A DNA stretch of 50,228 bases from Acinetobacter portensis. GTDB taxonomy: Bacteria > Pseudomonadota > Gammaproteobacteria > Pseudomonadales > Moraxellaceae. The number at the start of each line of letters is the position of its first letter. Within the stretch, counting starts at the first letter, position 1. The stretch lies in the NCBI RefSeq assembly GCF_009372215.1, contig NZ_LWRV01000094.1, forward strand, positions 1-50,228, in the 5' to 3' direction. This document shows, in pieces, positions 1-9,863 of the stretch. Made by a program: the position numbers and the translations under genes. Under the pieces are notes generated by a model. The model ran no database searches and was not told the origin of the DNA. It was given only the letters and a program-made list of their open reading frames with translations.

Positions 1-18
1 AAATGTCAACAGACCCTA
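1..18. mobile_element. Insertion-sequence end (terminal inverted repeat), left edge of window
   Basis: The first 18 bases are the exact reverse complement of the last 18 bases of the window (TAGGGTCTGTTGACATTT as read at the right end). The outer 16 bases would be the IS tip, and the inner TA may belong to the target site. No transposase is inside the window. The family is not certain; an IS5-like element is a guess from the general look of the tip. The murG start lies about 150 bases inside. Confidence 0.7.
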
Positions 19-164
19 GTTTAAACTTTAATAACTGTAGAAAAAAACGATAAAATGCTGAGTGAAAAAAAGTAAATTAACTTTCACGTACTATACGTTT
101 GTGATTACAATTGTTAGCTTATAACGAAATTTCATTAGCCCTTATTAAGTTGAAGAATTAGACC

Positions 165-1262
165 GTGACCGACGCTCAGAAAAAACAGCCTAAACATGTC
201 ATGATGATGGCAGCAGGTACGGGTGGACATGTTTTCCCTGCACTTGCCGTTGCGAAAGAACTTCAGCAACAAGGCATTGATGTCTCTTGGTTGGCAACAC
301 CGTCAGGCATGGAAAATCGTCTATTAAAAAATCATAATATTCCAATTTATCAAATTGATATTCAAGGTGTGCGTGGTAATGGCTTAGTCCGTAAGTTAAC
401 CGCACCTTTTAAAATTCTAAAAGCAACTTTAAGCGCAATGCGCTATATGAAACAGCTCAATGTTGACGCTGTTGCAGGTTTTGGTGGTTATGTTGCAGGT
501 CCTGGTGGTTTGGCTGCACGTGCTTTAGGTATTCCTGTCATTATCCATGAGCAAAATGCGGTTGCAGGTTTTACTAATACACAATTATCACGTGTTGCAA
601 AAACGGTATGTCAGGCATTTCCAAATACATTTCCTGTAAGTGAAAAAATAAAAACAACAGGCAATCCTGTTCGTAAAGAAATTACTGAAATTTTAAACCC
701 GACTTGGCGTTATCAAGAGCGTGAAAAAGCAGGCGAACCATTACGTATTTTAATCGTGGGTGGTTCTTTAGGTGCGCAGGCTTTAAATGAACGTGTCCCT
801 GAAGCCTTAAAACAGTTAGATGTTCCGCTTAATGTTTACCATCAATGTGGTCAAAACCATGCGGAAACAACGCTTGCACGTTATGAAGGTAAGTCGGAAC
901 ATTTGAATGTAGATGTTCAGCCATTTATTGAAAATATGGCAGAAGCCTATTCAACAGCAGATTTAATTATTTGCCGTGCAGGTGCGTTAACTGTAACTGA
1001 AATTGCAACCGCAGGTGTTGCTGCTATTTTTGTTCCTTTACCTTCTGCTGTGGATGATCATCAGACTGCAAATGCAAAATTTTTAGCAAATAGTGGTGCA
1101 GCAAAAATTTGCCCACAAGCAAGCTTAACGTCAGAAAGTTTAAAAGAAATTTTAGCACCGTTGATGAACCGTCAATTGTTGTCTGAAATGGCAGCAAAAG
1201 CGCGTCAACAAGCTCAACCAGATGCAACCCAACACGTGGTTCGTTTAATTCAAGAATTGTAA
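165..1262 (+). CDS. murG: MurG, lipid II synthase (UDP-GlcNAc:undecaprenyl-PP-MurNAc-pentapeptide GlcNAc transferase)
   Basis: MurG adds GlcNAc to lipid I on the inner face of the cytoplasmic membrane, making lipid II for peptidoglycan. The 365-residue length is normal for this GT28 family. The N-terminal glycine-rich loop GTGGH is at residues 18-22, the acceptor-side motif EQNAVAGF follows in the first domain, and the GGSLGA loop of the UDP-sugar-binding domain is near residue 200. The start is the GTG at 165; no better-placed ATG precedes the conserved core, though a Met run at residues 13-15 is a shorter option. It opens a same-strand block with murC 12 bases downstream. Only 146 bases separate it from the IS end, so its promoter must lie there or in the IS. 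A weak TTAATA/TAAAAT pair at 28-56 is the only candidate I see. Confidence 0.97.
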   Translation: MTDAQKKQPKHVMMMAAGTGGHVFPALAVAKELQQQGIDVSWLATPSGMENRLLKNHNIPIYQIDIQGVRGNGLVRKLTAPFKILKATLSAMRYMKQLNVDAVAGFGGYVAGPGGLAARALGIPVIIHEQNAVAGFTNTQLSRVAKTVCQAFPNTFPVSEKIKTTGNPVRKEITEILNPTWRYQEREKAGEPLRILIVGGSLGAQALNERVPEALKQLDVPLNVYHQCGQNHAETTLARYEGKSEHLNVDVQPFIENMAEAYSTADLIICRAGALTVTEIATAGVAAIFVPLPSAVDDHQTANAKFLANSGAAKICPQASLTSESLKEILAPLMNRQLLSEMAAKARQQAQPDATQHVVRLIQEL

Positions 1263-1274
1263 TCCGAGAAAAAT

Positions 1275-2723
1275 ATGTCTCCATCAACACCAGCTGATCA
1301 AGCTAAAAAGTTAATTAAAGTGCCTGAAATGCGCCGTATTAAACACATTCATTTTGTGGGTATTGGTGGTGCAGGGATGTGTGGCATTGCGGAAGTATTA
1401 AAGAACCAAGGCTACAAAGTTTCGGGTTCAGATATCAAAGCATCGAAAACGACAGCACAACTTGAAGAAAACGGTATTAAAGTTTATATCGGTCATGCGG
1501 CTGAAAATATTCAAAATGCGAATGTTATTGTTGTTTCAACTGCAATTGATCAGGAAAACCCTGAAATTAAAGCAGCAATTGAATCTCGTATTCCTTTAGT
1601 TCGTCGTGCTGAAATGCTCGGTGAGCTTATGCGTTACCGTCATGGTATTGCAGTTGCAGGTACACATGGTAAAACCACAACAACAAGTTTAGTAACATGT
1701 ATGTTGGCAGAAGAAAACTTAGATCCAACCTATGTGATTGGCGGTTTGTTGAATCGTACAGGTGTAAATGCTGCGCTAGGTGCGAGTCGTTACATCGTGG
1801 CGGAAGCAGATGAATCAGATGCATCATTCTTGCATTTACAGCCAATGGCAACCATCGTAACAAACATTGATGCTGACCACATGGACACCTATGGCGGTAG
1901 TTTCGATGTACTAAAAGATACATTTGTTCAATTCTTACAAAAGCTTCCATTCTACGGTTTAGCTGTTGTGTGTGGTGATGATGCGAATATTCGTGAAATC
2001 ATGCCACGTATTGGTCGTCCGTTATTAACCTATGGTTTCAACGAAGATAATGACATTCGTGCAGTAGATGTTGAACAAATTGGTATGCAATCGCACTTTA
2101 CGGTGCTTCGTAAAGATCGTGAGCCTTTACGTGTCACCATTAATATGCCGGGTGCACATAACATCCTAAATTCATTGGCTGCAATTGGTATTGCAACAGA
2201 TGAAGGTGTATCTGATGGTGCCATTTGTCGTGCATTGGAAGGATTTAGCGGTGTTGGTCGTCGTTTCCAAGTTCAAGGTGAATTTGAGCTAGACGGTGGT
2301 AACGTGAAATTGGTAGATGATTACGGTCATCATCCAAAAGAAGTTGAAGCGACCATTAAAGCTGCGCGTGCAAGTCATCCAGATCGTCGTTTAGTGATGA
2401 TGTTCCAGCCGCACCGTTTTAGTCGTACACGTGACTGTTTTGATGACTTTGTAGATGTACTTTCACAAGTCGATCAACTTTTATTGTTAGAAGTTTATTC
2501 AGCAGGTGAAAAACCAATTGTGGGCGCAGATAGTCGTTCACTTGCGCGCAGTATTCGTTTGCGCGGTGAGGTTGAGCCAACGCTCATCGATCCTGTAGAA
2601 GGCAATATTCAAAATGTGATGAAAAATGTACTCAAAGCAGGCGACTTGTTATTAACGCAAGGTGCGGGTAATGTTGGTGCAATTTCAATCGAACTTGTAC
2701 AAAATAACTTATATTTAAAATAA
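1275..2723 (+). CDS. murC: MurC, UDP-N-acetylmuramate--L-alanine ligase
   Basis: MurC is the cytoplasmic ATP-dependent ligase that adds L-alanine to UDP-MurNAc, the first step in building the peptidoglycan stem peptide. The protein has 482 residues, the usual size. It shows the N-terminal Rossmann glycine motif ([10 protein letters not shown], about residues 28-37), the Mur-ligase ATP loop GTHGKT at residues 129-134, and the C-terminal domain with [10 protein letters not shown] short SD-like GAGA precedes the ATG. It follows murG by 12 bases and is followed by ddl after 56 bases, matching the Acinetobacter order in which these genes are separated from the rest of the division and cell-wall cluster. 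Nothing is unusual in the sequence. Confidence 0.98.
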   Translation: MSPSTPADQAKKLIKVPEMRRIKHIHFVGIGGAGMCGIAEVLKNQGYKVSGSDIKASKTTAQLEENGIKVYIGHAAENIQNANVIVVSTAIDQENPEIKAAIESRIPLVRRAEMLGELMRYRHGIAVAGTHGKTTTTSLVTCMLAEENLDPTYVIGGLLNRTGVNAALGASRYIVAEADESDASFLHLQPMATIVTNIDADHMDTYGGSFDVLKDTFVQFLQKLPFYGLAVVCGDDANIREIMPRIGRPLLTYGFNEDNDIRAVDVEQIGMQSHFTVLRKDREPLRVTINMPGAHNILNSLAAIGIATDEGVSDGAICRALEGFSGVGRRFQVQGEFELDGGNVKLVDDYGHHPKEVEATIKAARASHPDRRLVMMFQPHRFSRTRDCFDDFVDVLSQVDQLLLLEVYSAGEKPIVGADSRSLARSIRLRGEVEPTLIDPVEGNIQNVMKNVLKAGDLLLTQGAGNVGAISIELVQNNLYLK

Positions 2724-2779
2724 TCTCGGATTGAGATTTAAATTCAATTAAGTGATTTATAAAGTTTAAGGATATAAAC

Positions 2780-3709
2780 GTGTCAAATGCTTTGAAGTTC
2801 GGCAAAGTTGCCGTTTTATTAGGTGGGAAATCTGCCGAACGTGAAGTTTCTTTAGACAGTGGTAATGCTGTATTAGAAGCTTTACTTCGCTCAGGTGTGA
2901 ATGCAGAAGGCTTCGATCCACAAGAACGAAGTGTGACTGAATTAGTAAATTACGATCGTGCATTTATTGTGTTACATGGTCGTGGTGGCGAAGATGGTCA
3001 AATCCAAGGTGCGCTTGAATGGCTTGGTTTACCTTATACGGGTACAGGTGTTCAAGGTTCAGCAATTGGTATGGACAAAGTAAAAACCAAGCAAGTTTGG
3101 CAAGGTTCAGAACTTCCAACAGCACCATATCGTATTGTGACTAAAGATTCGGACTTACAAGAAATTGTAGATTCAATTGGCTTGCCATTCATTATTAAGC
3201 CTGTGCATGAAGGTTCAAGTATTGGCATGAGCAAAGTCGAAAAAATGGAAGACTTTGCAGAAGCAATTGCAAAAGCAACGCAGCACGATGCTGTGGTGAT
3301 GGCTGAAAAATGGATTACAGGTCGTGAATTTACCATTGTCATTTTAAATGGTCAGGCACTTCCGGTGATTCGTTTAGAACCACCAAAAGACGTTGCATTC
3401 TATGACTACGAAGCAAAATACAACCGTAATGATGTTCAATACGGTATTCCTTGTGGCTTAACAGAGTCTGAAGAAAAGCAACTACAAGCATTATGCTTAC
3501 GTGCTTTCCAAGCCGTTGGTGCAAGTGGTTGGGGGCGTATCGATGCCATGCAAGATGAACATGGTAACTTCTGGCTATTAGAAGTGAATACTGTTCCGGG
3601 TATGACAAGTCATTCATTGGTGCCAAAAGCTGCAAATGCAATTGGTTACAGCTTCGATGAGTTATGCGTTGTTATTCTTGAACAAACACTGACGGAAGCG
3701 ACACACTAA
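2780..3709 (+). CDS. ddl: D-alanine--D-alanine ligase (DdlB type)
   Basis: Ddl joins two D-alanines using ATP, giving the dipeptide that MurF adds to the peptidoglycan precursor. The 309-residue protein has the ATP-grasp layout: an N-terminal domain with LLGGKSAEREVS, the substrate-loop segment HEGSSIGM, and the C-terminal metal and phosphate-binding LEVNTVPGMTSHS. The start is GTG at 2780, with TAAGGA about ten bases upstream. No competing start fits the conserved N-terminus better. It lies in the wall and division operon, with the ftsQ ATG only three bases after its stop, which suggests translational coupling. The position next to ftsQ matches ddlB of other proteobacteria. Confidence 0.97.
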   Translation: MSNALKFGKVAVLLGGKSAEREVSLDSGNAVLEALLRSGVNAEGFDPQERSVTELVNYDRAFIVLHGRGGEDGQIQGALEWLGLPYTGTGVQGSAIGMDKVKTKQVWQGSELPTAPYRIVTKDSDLQEIVDSIGLPFIIKPVHEGSSIGMSKVEKMEDFAEAIAKATQHDAVVMAEKWITGREFTIVILNGQALPVIRLEPPKDVAFYDYEAKYNRNDVQYGIPCGLTESEEKQLQALCLRAFQAVGASGWGRIDAMQDEHGNFWLLEVNTVPGMTSHSLVPKAANAIGYSFDELCVVILEQTLTEATH

Positions 3710-3712
3710 ATT

Positions 3713-4570
3713 ATGGCTCAATTACCAGCCTCGTTGCGCCGTAAAAAAGCGGCAATTACATCGATACATGAAAAGCCAATGACGCGAAAGGAAAAGCTTT
3801 CGAACTTTGGTGGTTGGTTGATGTTATGTGTTGCTATTGCTGTTTTGTTGGTTGGAATATTTGGGCTATATAAGGTGATGACCGATGGGCAAGTTGCACA
3901 ACTTAATGTTGCGGGCGCTTCGTCGGAGTCAGAACAGAAACAAATTTATACACACGTATCACCTGCTGTGAAAAACAATTATTTCACATCAGATTTAAGA
4001 GAAATTCGAGATAAAACACTCGAGTTGTCTTGGGTAGATCGAGTTGTAGTATCTCGATTATGGCCCAATTCAATTCGAGTTCGTGTTATGCCGAAACAAG
4101 CGATTGCGCGTTGGGGAACAGGTCGACTACTCAGTGATAGTGGTGATGTATTTACAGAAGTTGTTGTAAAAAATCATCAAAATTTACCACTTTTACATGG
4201 GCCAACACATCAGTCTAAAATGATGATGCGTCGATATAATGAAATTAATCAATTATTTCTGCCTGCGAATATGCGATTAAAAGAATTATATTTAACAGAT
4301 CGTATGACATGGTTTATGCAGTTTGATTCAGGTTTACGTGTTATTGTTGATCAAGATCAAATGATGAGCAAGTTGCAAAGACTGAGTTATCTTGCAAAGA
4401 ATGATTTAAAACCAGCATGGGGGCGAATTTCTGCAATCGATTTAAGATATAGAAATGGGCTGGCGATTCAATGGAAAAACTCAGTTGCACCTCAAATTGC
4501 AAATGGGCATTTTGTTGTAACGATTAGTGACACAACAAACATTGCGGGCGAAGTAGCAGCGAAGCCATAA
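3713..4570 (+). CDS. ftsQ: FtsQ, divisome protein
   Basis: FtsQ is a bitopic inner-membrane protein that links early and late divisome proteins through FtsB and FtsL. This copy has 285 residues: a basic cytoplasmic tail with two RRK/TRK clusters, one membrane segment at about residues 33-55, then a periplasmic POTRA-like domain followed by the beta domain. Sequence conservation in this family is low. The call rests on topology, the segment LELSWVDRVVVSRLWPNSI typical of the POTRA/beta region, and the position between ddl and ftsA. The ATG overlaps no upstream gene but is only three bases past the ddl stop. Confidence 0.94.
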   Translation: MAQLPASLRRKKAAITSIHEKPMTRKEKLSNFGGWLMLCVAIAVLLVGIFGLYKVMTDGQVAQLNVAGASSESEQKQIYTHVSPAVKNNYFTSDLREIRDKTLELSWVDRVVVSRLWPNSIRVRVMPKQAIARWGTGRLLSDSGDVFTEVVVKNHQNLPLLHGPTHQSKMMMRRYNEINQLFLPANMRLKELYLTDRMTWFMQFDSGLRVIVDQDQMMSKLQRLSYLAKNDLKPAWGRISAIDLRYRNGLAIQWKNSVAPQIANGHFVVTISDTTNIAGEVAAKP

Positions 4571-4638
4571 TAATAGGCTTTTAAATATAGGCTTTTTGCC
4601 AAAAATTAAACATATACAAGTAATGGTAGTAATAAATA

Positions 4639-5901
4639 ATGAATGAAGCTGTTCCCTCGGTTGTTGCGATAGACATTGGGACACACAAAGTTTCAGTTTT
4701 GATTGGTAAGGTGCATGCGCCGGATAACATCCAAGTCATTGGGATGGCGACCGCTCGTAACCGAGGCATGAATAAAGGGAAAATTGTAAGTCTTGATAAG
4801 GTTGTTACGGCTATTAAAAATGCCGTACAAGAAGCTGAAGATATGGCTGAATGTCGTATTCATTCGGCTTGGATTTCTATTCCAAGCGCAGAGCTAAAAA
4901 GCTACTATGCTTCTGGTCGTACGCCAATTGATAATCATGATCACACAATTACAACCAGTGAAGTGGTACGTGCTTTAGATTTAGCAAAAGCAAGCCATCT
5001 CACATCAGATCATTACTTGGTGAGTGCTGTTCCTTTAGGTTTCGATTTAGATGATTCTGGCGAGTGGGTACAAAATCCTATTCGTATGTCGGCACATAGT
5101 ATGACTGCGCATTATCAACTGATGATGATGCCAATTAGCATTATGCAAAACCTAGATCGTGCTTTGAAAGGTGCTAACATTTTCGTAGAAAAAATGGTTA
5201 TTTCAAACCTTGCAACGGCAGAAGCAACCCTACTAAAAGATGAAAAAGAATATGGTGTATGCTTAGTTGATATTGGTGCTGGCACAACAAATTTGGCTGT
5301 TTATTTAGATGGTCGTTTGGCGTTGGCACATACATTACAACGTGGTGGTGAAAACGTAACACGCGATATTGCAGCGGTTTTGCAAACATCAACAGAAGAA
5401 GCCGAACGTATTAAGCTTCTATACGGTTGTGTAGATTTAAGTGTGGTGAAGCCAGACCATATGATTCAAATACAAGGCATTGATGGACCACAAACCATTA
5501 GTCGTATTGAATTGGCTGAAATCATCATTGCACGGTATGAAGAGATATTTGCGCAAATTCGCGATGAATTAGAAAAAAGTGGCGCAATACACGGGCTTTA
5601 TCATGGTGTGGTGTTAGCTGGTGATGCCTGCCAAATTGAAGGTATGGTGAGCTTTGCTCGTAGAACATTGGGTGTTTCTGCTCATTTAGGTAATCCACCT
5701 GTTGAAGTTGCAGCAGATGATCAGCATCAAGCCTCTTTAAGACGTTCACAATACATCACGGCAGCAGGTCTGCTTATGTATAGCCAAACTTATGCGCAAG
5801 ATACAATTGTTGAACCTGAAGATACAGATGAACTTTCTGTATGGGGACGTGTTGGACGTGCTTGGTCGGGCTTAAATGAGAAGTTAAAATCAATTTTTTA
5901 G
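4639..5901 (+). CDS. ftsA: FtsA, actin-like divisome membrane tether
   Basis: FtsA is an actin-family ATPase that tethers FtsZ to the membrane and recruits later divisome proteins. The protein has 420 residues. The first phosphate-binding segment is VVAIDIGTHKVSVLIG near the N-terminus and the second is VCLVDIGAGTTNLAVY near residue 210. The C-terminal tail (VWGRVGRAWSGLNEKLKSIF) is the expected amphipathic membrane-targeting helix. The gap from ftsQ is 68 bases and the ribosome-binding site is poor (only AT-rich sequence with TGGTAG), which fits the low FtsA:FtsZ ratio of other bacteria. That last point is inference. Confidence 0.97.
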   Translation: MNEAVPSVVAIDIGTHKVSVLIGKVHAPDNIQVIGMATARNRGMNKGKIVSLDKVVTAIKNAVQEAEDMAECRIHSAWISIPSAELKSYYASGRTPIDNHDHTITTSEVVRALDLAKASHLTSDHYLVSAVPLGFDLDDSGEWVQNPIRMSAHSMTAHYQLMMMPISIMQNLDRALKGANIFVEKMVISNLATAEATLLKDEKEYGVCLVDIGAGTTNLAVYLDGRLALAHTLQRGGENVTRDIAAVLQTSTEEAERIKLLYGCVDLSVVKPDHMIQIQGIDGPQTISRIELAEIIIARYEEIFAQIRDELEKSGAIHGLYHGVVLAGDACQIEGMVSFARRTLGVSAHLGNPPVEVAADDQHQASLRRSQYITAAGLLMYSQTYAQDTIVEPEDTDELSVWGRVGRAWSGLNEKLKSIF

Positions 5902-6059
5902 TTGTATTTTTAGGGAATATTGTTAGGAAGTTGTATATAAAATAGCTGATACTTGACAAGTTATGCATTGAACAGCATCCTGAAAACAATTTTTATTAAG
6001 ATCAAGGCAGTATACGGGCTTAAGTGACTGCCAATTATGAATTAGGATATCTAAAGACC

Positions 6060-7247
6060 ATGGCATCATTTGAATTTTTTGAAGATGATCAAGCTGATAA
6101 TAACGGTCAAGCCCGCTTCACTGTTTTTGGAGTGGGTGGTGCTGGCGGGAATGCTGTACAGCATATGCTTGAATCGGATATTCAGGGCGTAAAATTTGTT
6201 TGTGCAAATACAGACAAACAAGCTCTGGATCGTATGAATTCGCAATTTAAAATTCAGCTGGGTGAGCAAAGTACACGCGGTTTAGGTGCAGGTGCAAATC
6301 CACAAGTGGGTCAAGCTGCAGCAGAAGAAAGCCGAGAGCTTATTCGTCAACAACTTGAAGGTACGGACATGGTTTTCGTAACTGCAGGTATGGGCGGTGG
6401 TACAGGTACAGGTGCTGCGCCAGTTGTTGCTGAAATTGCAAAAGAAATGGGTATTTTGACTGTTGGTGTAGTAACAACGCCATTCAATTTCGAAGGCAAG
6501 CGTCGTTTGCAATCTGCGGAAAAAGGCATTGAAGCTTTAGAAGCGCATGTTGATTCATTGATTATTATCCCGAACCAACGCTTATTGAAAGTGTTCCGTG
6601 ATATCTCAATGAAAGATGCTTACAAGAAAGCAGATGACGTATTGTTAAATGCGGTACGCAGTATCTTTGATCTTGTGGTTCGTCCAGGTCACATCAACCT
6701 TGACTTTGCCGATTTGAAAACTGCAATGAGTACGCGCGGTTATGCAATGATGGGTGTGGGTTCTGGTCGTGGTGAAACACGTGCGCGCCAAGCTGCAGAA
6801 CAAGCAATTCGTAGTCCATTACTCGATAACGTGACAATTATGAATGCCAAAGGTATTTTAATTAACGTAACGGGTGGCGATGACGTAACATTTGGTGAAA
6901 TTGAAGAAATTACCGATGTAGTCAACCAAATTGCCGATTTGGATGAAGGTCAAGTTTTCTACGGAACAGTATTTGATCCAGATGCACGTGATGAAATTAG
7001 CGTAACTGTGATTGCAACAGGCTTAACGCGTAATGCAGCTGCTACAGTAGAACCTGTAAAACGTTCAGTTGCTCAATCACAAGTTTCTTCGGTAAATGTT
7101 GGTTCGACAGACGAAGATGATGTGCCTGCAATTCAACGTCAGCACAACGATTCGTCAACTTCTGCCAATACATCAGGTTCAACGGGTTCTGCTCGTCCGA
7201 CACCTATGAGTATTCAAGAATATCTTAAAAACCAACAACATAAGTGA
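6060..7247 (+). CDS. ftsZ: FtsZ, tubulin-like division ring GTPase
   Basis: FtsZ polymerises into the Z ring with GTP. I place the start at the ATG at 6060 (MASFEFFED), which matches Acinetobacter FtsZ and gives 395 residues; the in-frame GTG at 6024 would add 12 unlikely residues. The tubulin signature [10 protein letters not shown] lies near residues 108-117. The T7 catalytic segment and the [12 protein letters not shown] stretch are intact. A Ser/Thr/Asn-rich linker leads to a conserved C-terminal peptide, [11 protein letters not shown], that binds FtsA and ZipA. The 158-base gap after ftsA leaves room for a separate ftsZ promoter, but I cannot point to a convincing one. A strong terminator follows. 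Confidence 0.98.
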   Translation: MASFEFFEDDQADNNGQARFTVFGVGGAGGNAVQHMLESDIQGVKFVCANTDKQALDRMNSQFKIQLGEQSTRGLGAGANPQVGQAAAEESRELIRQQLEGTDMVFVTAGMGGGTGTGAAPVVAEIAKEMGILTVGVVTTPFNFEGKRRLQSAEKGIEALEAHVDSLIIIPNQRLLKVFRDISMKDAYKKADDVLLNAVRSIFDLVVRPGHINLDFADLKTAMSTRGYAMMGVGSGRGETRARQAAEQAIRSPLLDNVTIMNAKGILINVTGGDDVTFGEIEEITDVVNQIADLDEGQVFYGTVFDPDARDEISVTVIATGLTRNAAATVEPVKRSVAQSQVSSVNVGSTDEDDVPAIQRQHNDSSTSANTSGSTGSARPTPMSIQEYLKNQQHK

Positions 7248-7281
7248 TTTCTTTGCTTTTATTGTAGATTTGAGATAAACA

Positions 7282-7314
7282 AAAAGGTAGCTAAAATGCT
7301 ACCTTTTGTTTTTT
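7282..7314 (+). terminator. Rho-independent terminator after ftsZ
   Basis: Perfect 10-bp stem AAAAGGTAGC / GCTACCTTTT (7282-7291 with 7298-7307), a 6-base loop, then a run of T. It ends the murG-ftsZ transcript and leaves lpxC to its own promoter or to read-through. Confidence 0.9.
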
Positions 7315-7371
7315 TAAAATGACTAAATATGCTAACGTATAGCTGTTTGATAAACAGATGATTAGAGAAAC

Positions 7372-8274
7372 ATGTTGAAACAACGTACCTTACAGCGTGT
7401 CGTGAAAGCGAGCGGTATTGGTTTACATAGTGGGCAAAAAGTATTTATGAATTTCGTGCCTCACCATGCCGATGGAGGTATTGTTTTTCGTCGTTCAGAT
7501 TTAAATCCACCTATTGATATTCCTGCAGATGCTATGCTGATTCAAGAAGCTTTCATGTGTTCTAATTTGGTACAAGAAAATGCCAAAGTAGGTACAATTG
7601 AACATGTGATGAGTGCGATTGCTGGTTTGGGAATTGATAACCTAATTATTGAGTTATCTGCATCTGAAGTCCCAATTATGGACGGTAGTGCAGGGCCTTT
7701 TATTTACTTGCTTATGCAAGGCGGCTTAAAAGAACAAGATTTACCGAAAAAATTCATTAGAATTCTAAAACCTGTAGAAGCCTTAATTGATGATAAACGT
7801 GCGATCTTTAATCCGCATGAAGGTTTTCAATTAAACTTCACCATTGATTTTGATCATCCTGCATTTAAGAAAGAATACCAATCTGCAACGATCGATTTTT
7901 CTACTGAAACTTTTGTGTATGAAGTAAGTGGTGCTCGAACTTTTGGCTTTATGAAAGATTTAGATTATCTAAAAGCAAATAATCTTGCTTTAGGTGCAAG
8001 TCTTGAAAATGCAATTGGTGTTGATGATTCAGGTGTTGTGAACGAGGAAGGTCTACGTTTCTCAGATGAGTTTGTTCGCCATAAAATTTTAGATGCAGTG
8101 GGCGATTTATATTTGTTAGGGCATCAGATTATTGCCAAGTTTGATGGCTATAAATCTGGTCATGCTTTAAATAATCAACTTTTGCGCAATGTTCAAAAAG
8201 ATCCAACAAGCTACGAAATTGTAACATTTGATGACGAGAGTCAATGTCCGATTCGTTACGTTAGTGTGATATAA
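7372..8274 (+). CDS. lpxC: LpxC, UDP-3-O-acyl-GlcNAc deacetylase
   Basis: LpxC is the zinc deacetylase for the first committed step of lipid A synthesis. The protein has 300 residues. The zinc ligands are visible as H78 (TIEHVMSA), H237 and D241 (in [10 protein letters not shown]), and the proton-donor histidine is H264 (GHALNN). The ATG at 7372 follows AGAGAAAC. It sits downstream of ftsZ but behind a strong terminator. In the 57-base leader there is a small inverted repeat, CTGTTT-GAT-AAACAG, of unknown role. The ftsZ-lpxC order is standard in Acinetobacter and other gammaproteobacteria. No lesion is visible, so lipid A synthesis should be intact. Confidence 0.98.
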   Translation: MLKQRTLQRVVKASGIGLHSGQKVFMNFVPHHADGGIVFRRSDLNPPIDIPADAMLIQEAFMCSNLVQENAKVGTIEHVMSAIAGLGIDNLIIELSASEVPIMDGSAGPFIYLLMQGGLKEQDLPKKFIRILKPVEALIDDKRAIFNPHEGFQLNFTIDFDHPAFKKEYQSATIDFSTETFVYEVSGARTFGFMKDLDYLKANNLALGASLENAIGVDDSGVVNEEGLRFSDEFVRHKILDAVGDLYLLGHQIIAKFDGYKSGHALNNQLLRNVQKDPTSYEIVTFDDESQCPIRYVSVI

Positions 8275-8371
8275 CTCATTGTCTTTAAGTGTTAATGTTA
8301 TAGTGTAATGTATCTATTGTGACGTATGTCGCACTATTTAATGCTGTATTGTTAAGAAATATGTAGATTGA

Positions 8372-8812
8372 TTATTTTTTATTACTTGCCAAACGTAACA
8401 AAGCTTGGCTAAGCTTGGGGTCAGCCACAAATTCAGCTGCACTTTTGAGCATTTCTTGAGTGTCAGCACTAAGAGATTTGGGTGATGCTTCATTTTTTTG
8501 AGGTATGTGGGGTTCTACTCTTAATCGGACATAGATTTTTTGTAAATCATGAAGTCCATCAAGTTGTGAAAGCTGTGCAATATATTGTTTTTGTAAATAT
8601 GCGAGCTGACTAATCATTGCTTGATTTAAGCCAGTAATTGTTAAAATGCCATGTTGATAACAAGCGACATGCCATTGTTCTGGTTGGGGTAATAAGGGTT
8701 GAACTAATTTTGTAAGTTTCTGCCATGCAGCAACTTGTTGAGAGAGAAACGTTAAGTTTCCTGTTTTTGAGTGTTTTCTTGTTTGCTGAAAAACATTAAT
8801 GGGTTCAGACAT
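8372..8812 (-). CDS. DUF721/DciA-like protein, probable replicative helicase loader
   Basis: The protein has 146 residues from the ATG at 8812. An upstream in-frame ATG at 8827 would add five residues, but AAGGGA sits just before the 8812 ATG and favours that start. The N-terminal half (roughly residues 15-100: a helix, then ACYQHGILTITGLNQAMISQL and a strand-rich end) resembles the DUF721 domain of DciA, which loads the DnaB helicase in bacteria that lack DnaC. The C-terminal 45 residues look flexible and end in a short helical segment. The place between lpxC and a LytM/M23 gene is where I recall this gene in Acinetobacter. It converges on lpxC with no clear terminator between. Identity is likely but rests on weak similarity, so no symbol is given. 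Confidence 0.7.
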   Translation of the reverse strand: MSEPINVFQQTRKHSKTGNLTFLSQQVAAWQKLTKLVQPLLPQPEQWHVACYQHGILTITGLNQAMISQLAYLQKQYIAQLSQLDGLHDLQKIYVRLRVEPHIPQKNEASPKSLSADTQEMLKSAAEFVADPKLSQALLRLASNKK

Positions 8813-8917
8813 ATTTTGTCCCTTCATAATTGTGTCTTATGTTATGCCCATTTTTCAGTAGATATCAAGGATGAGATCACCAAGAAACTTTAGTAAAAAC
8901 AGTTTATGAGGTTTTTT

Positions 8918-9601
8918 ATGCAAGTAAGACGTATTCTAATCGCTTTTTCGGTCGCAATTTCTGCGGCTTCTTTAGCATTTGCAGATTTAGTTCAAGTGAA
9001 CGCTACACAAAATAATTCACCAGATCGTTTAGAACAACTTACTCGCACTTTAGCTCAAGGTAGCTATGCAGAATCTCAAGATATTGATCTTCCTGCAAAC
9101 ACGCAAATGACTGTTAAGCTTCGCGAAAAATCTGTTGAATTAAATAATGACTCAATTGCGAAAAAATACGGTTCAAAAGCATCATATTCTTCATCAAGTC
9201 CTTATTCATGGTTGGTGACACATCCTTTACCAGATATGAAACGTGTAAGTTCAGATTTTGGTGGTCGTACAATGGGTGGTCGTGCTGAAAATCATTCAGG
9301 TTTAGATTTATCTGCACCTTCGGGAACACCTATTTACGCAACAGGTCCTGGTATTGTAACGAAATCTGGTTGGGGCACAGGCTACGGTCAATATGTGGAA
9401 ATTAATCATGGAAATGGTTATTTAACACGCTATGCGCATGCATCACGTTTGGTTGCTCGTGTTGGTGACCGTGTTGACGCTGGCGAACATATTGCAAATG
9501 TAGGTTGTACTGGTCGTTGTACTGGTCCACATTTGCATTACGAAGTAGTAAAAGATGGTCAACGTAAAAATCCATCATCTTATTTAGCGATGTTGCCATA
9601 A
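8918..9601 (+). CDS. Exported M23 (LytM-type) peptidase
   Basis: This is a predicted periplasmic zinc endopeptidase that would cleave peptidoglycan cross-links, or activate amidases if not itself active. I choose the ATG at 8918 because GAGG lies six bases before it; an ATG at 8906 has no such site. The resulting 227-residue protein starts with a signal peptide (MQVRRILIAFSVAISAA, cleaved near SLAFA). After a spacer of about 80 residues comes the M23 domain with the metal motifs HSGLD and HLHYEV, both complete, plus the GYGQYVEINHGNGY core. The catalytic residues are therefore present, unlike in EnvC/NlpD-type activators. It lies between dciA (divergent) and aceE, followed by its own terminator. 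Confidence 0.9.
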   Translation: MQVRRILIAFSVAISAASLAFADLVQVNATQNNSPDRLEQLTRTLAQGSYAESQDIDLPANTQMTVKLREKSVELNNDSIAKKYGSKASYSSSSPYSWLVTHPLPDMKRVSSDFGGRTMGGRAENHSGLDLSAPSGTPIYATGPGIVTKSGWGTGYGQYVEINHGNGYLTRYAHASRLVARVGDRVDAGEHIANVGCTGRCTGPHLHYEVVKDGQRKNPSSYLAMLP

Positions 9602-9692
9602 GAAGGGAAATGACAGCATTGATGAGTCCGCATAAAGCTCATCTATAAACTGAATATATTTAGGCTATCATTAAATTTTGATAGTTATGTTT

Positions 9693-9722
9693 AAAAAACC
9701 GTCAATATTGGCGGTTTTTTGT
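9693..9722 (+). terminator. Rho-independent terminator after the M23 gene
   Basis: Hairpin AAAAAACCG(TC) / (GG)CGGTTTTTT around the loop AATATT, ending in a T run. It separates the M23 gene from aceE. Confidence 0.8.
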
Positions 9723-9819
9723 TGTTTTGAGTAAATAAAAGTCAATGGGTATTTATTTATTAAATATTAGACCAAAACCGTATTCATCTGGAACGATATC
9801 TGCGCTAGTCAAAAGTGTG

Positions 9820-9840
9820 ATACATATATGTATATATAAT
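9820..9840 (+). promoter_or_regulatory. aceE -10 region overlapped by a 14-base palindrome
   Basis: ATACATATATGTAT (9820-9833) is a perfect palindrome abutting TATAAT (9835-9840), 24 bases before the aceE start. No good -35 hexamer is seen. The palindrome might be a repressor site, but simple AT repeats often form palindromes by chance. Confidence 0.4.
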
Positions 9841-9863
9841 TAGGCATACAGAATAGGTGAAAT

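Noticed and set aside
5953..5958. TTGACA in the ftsA-ftsZ gap as the -35 of an ftsZ promoter
   Set aside because: No acceptable -10 hexamer lies 16-18 bases downstream.
6024..6059. GTG start adding 12 residues to FtsZ
   Set aside because: The extension does not match FtsZ, while the ATG at 6060 starts the conserved MASFEF sequence.
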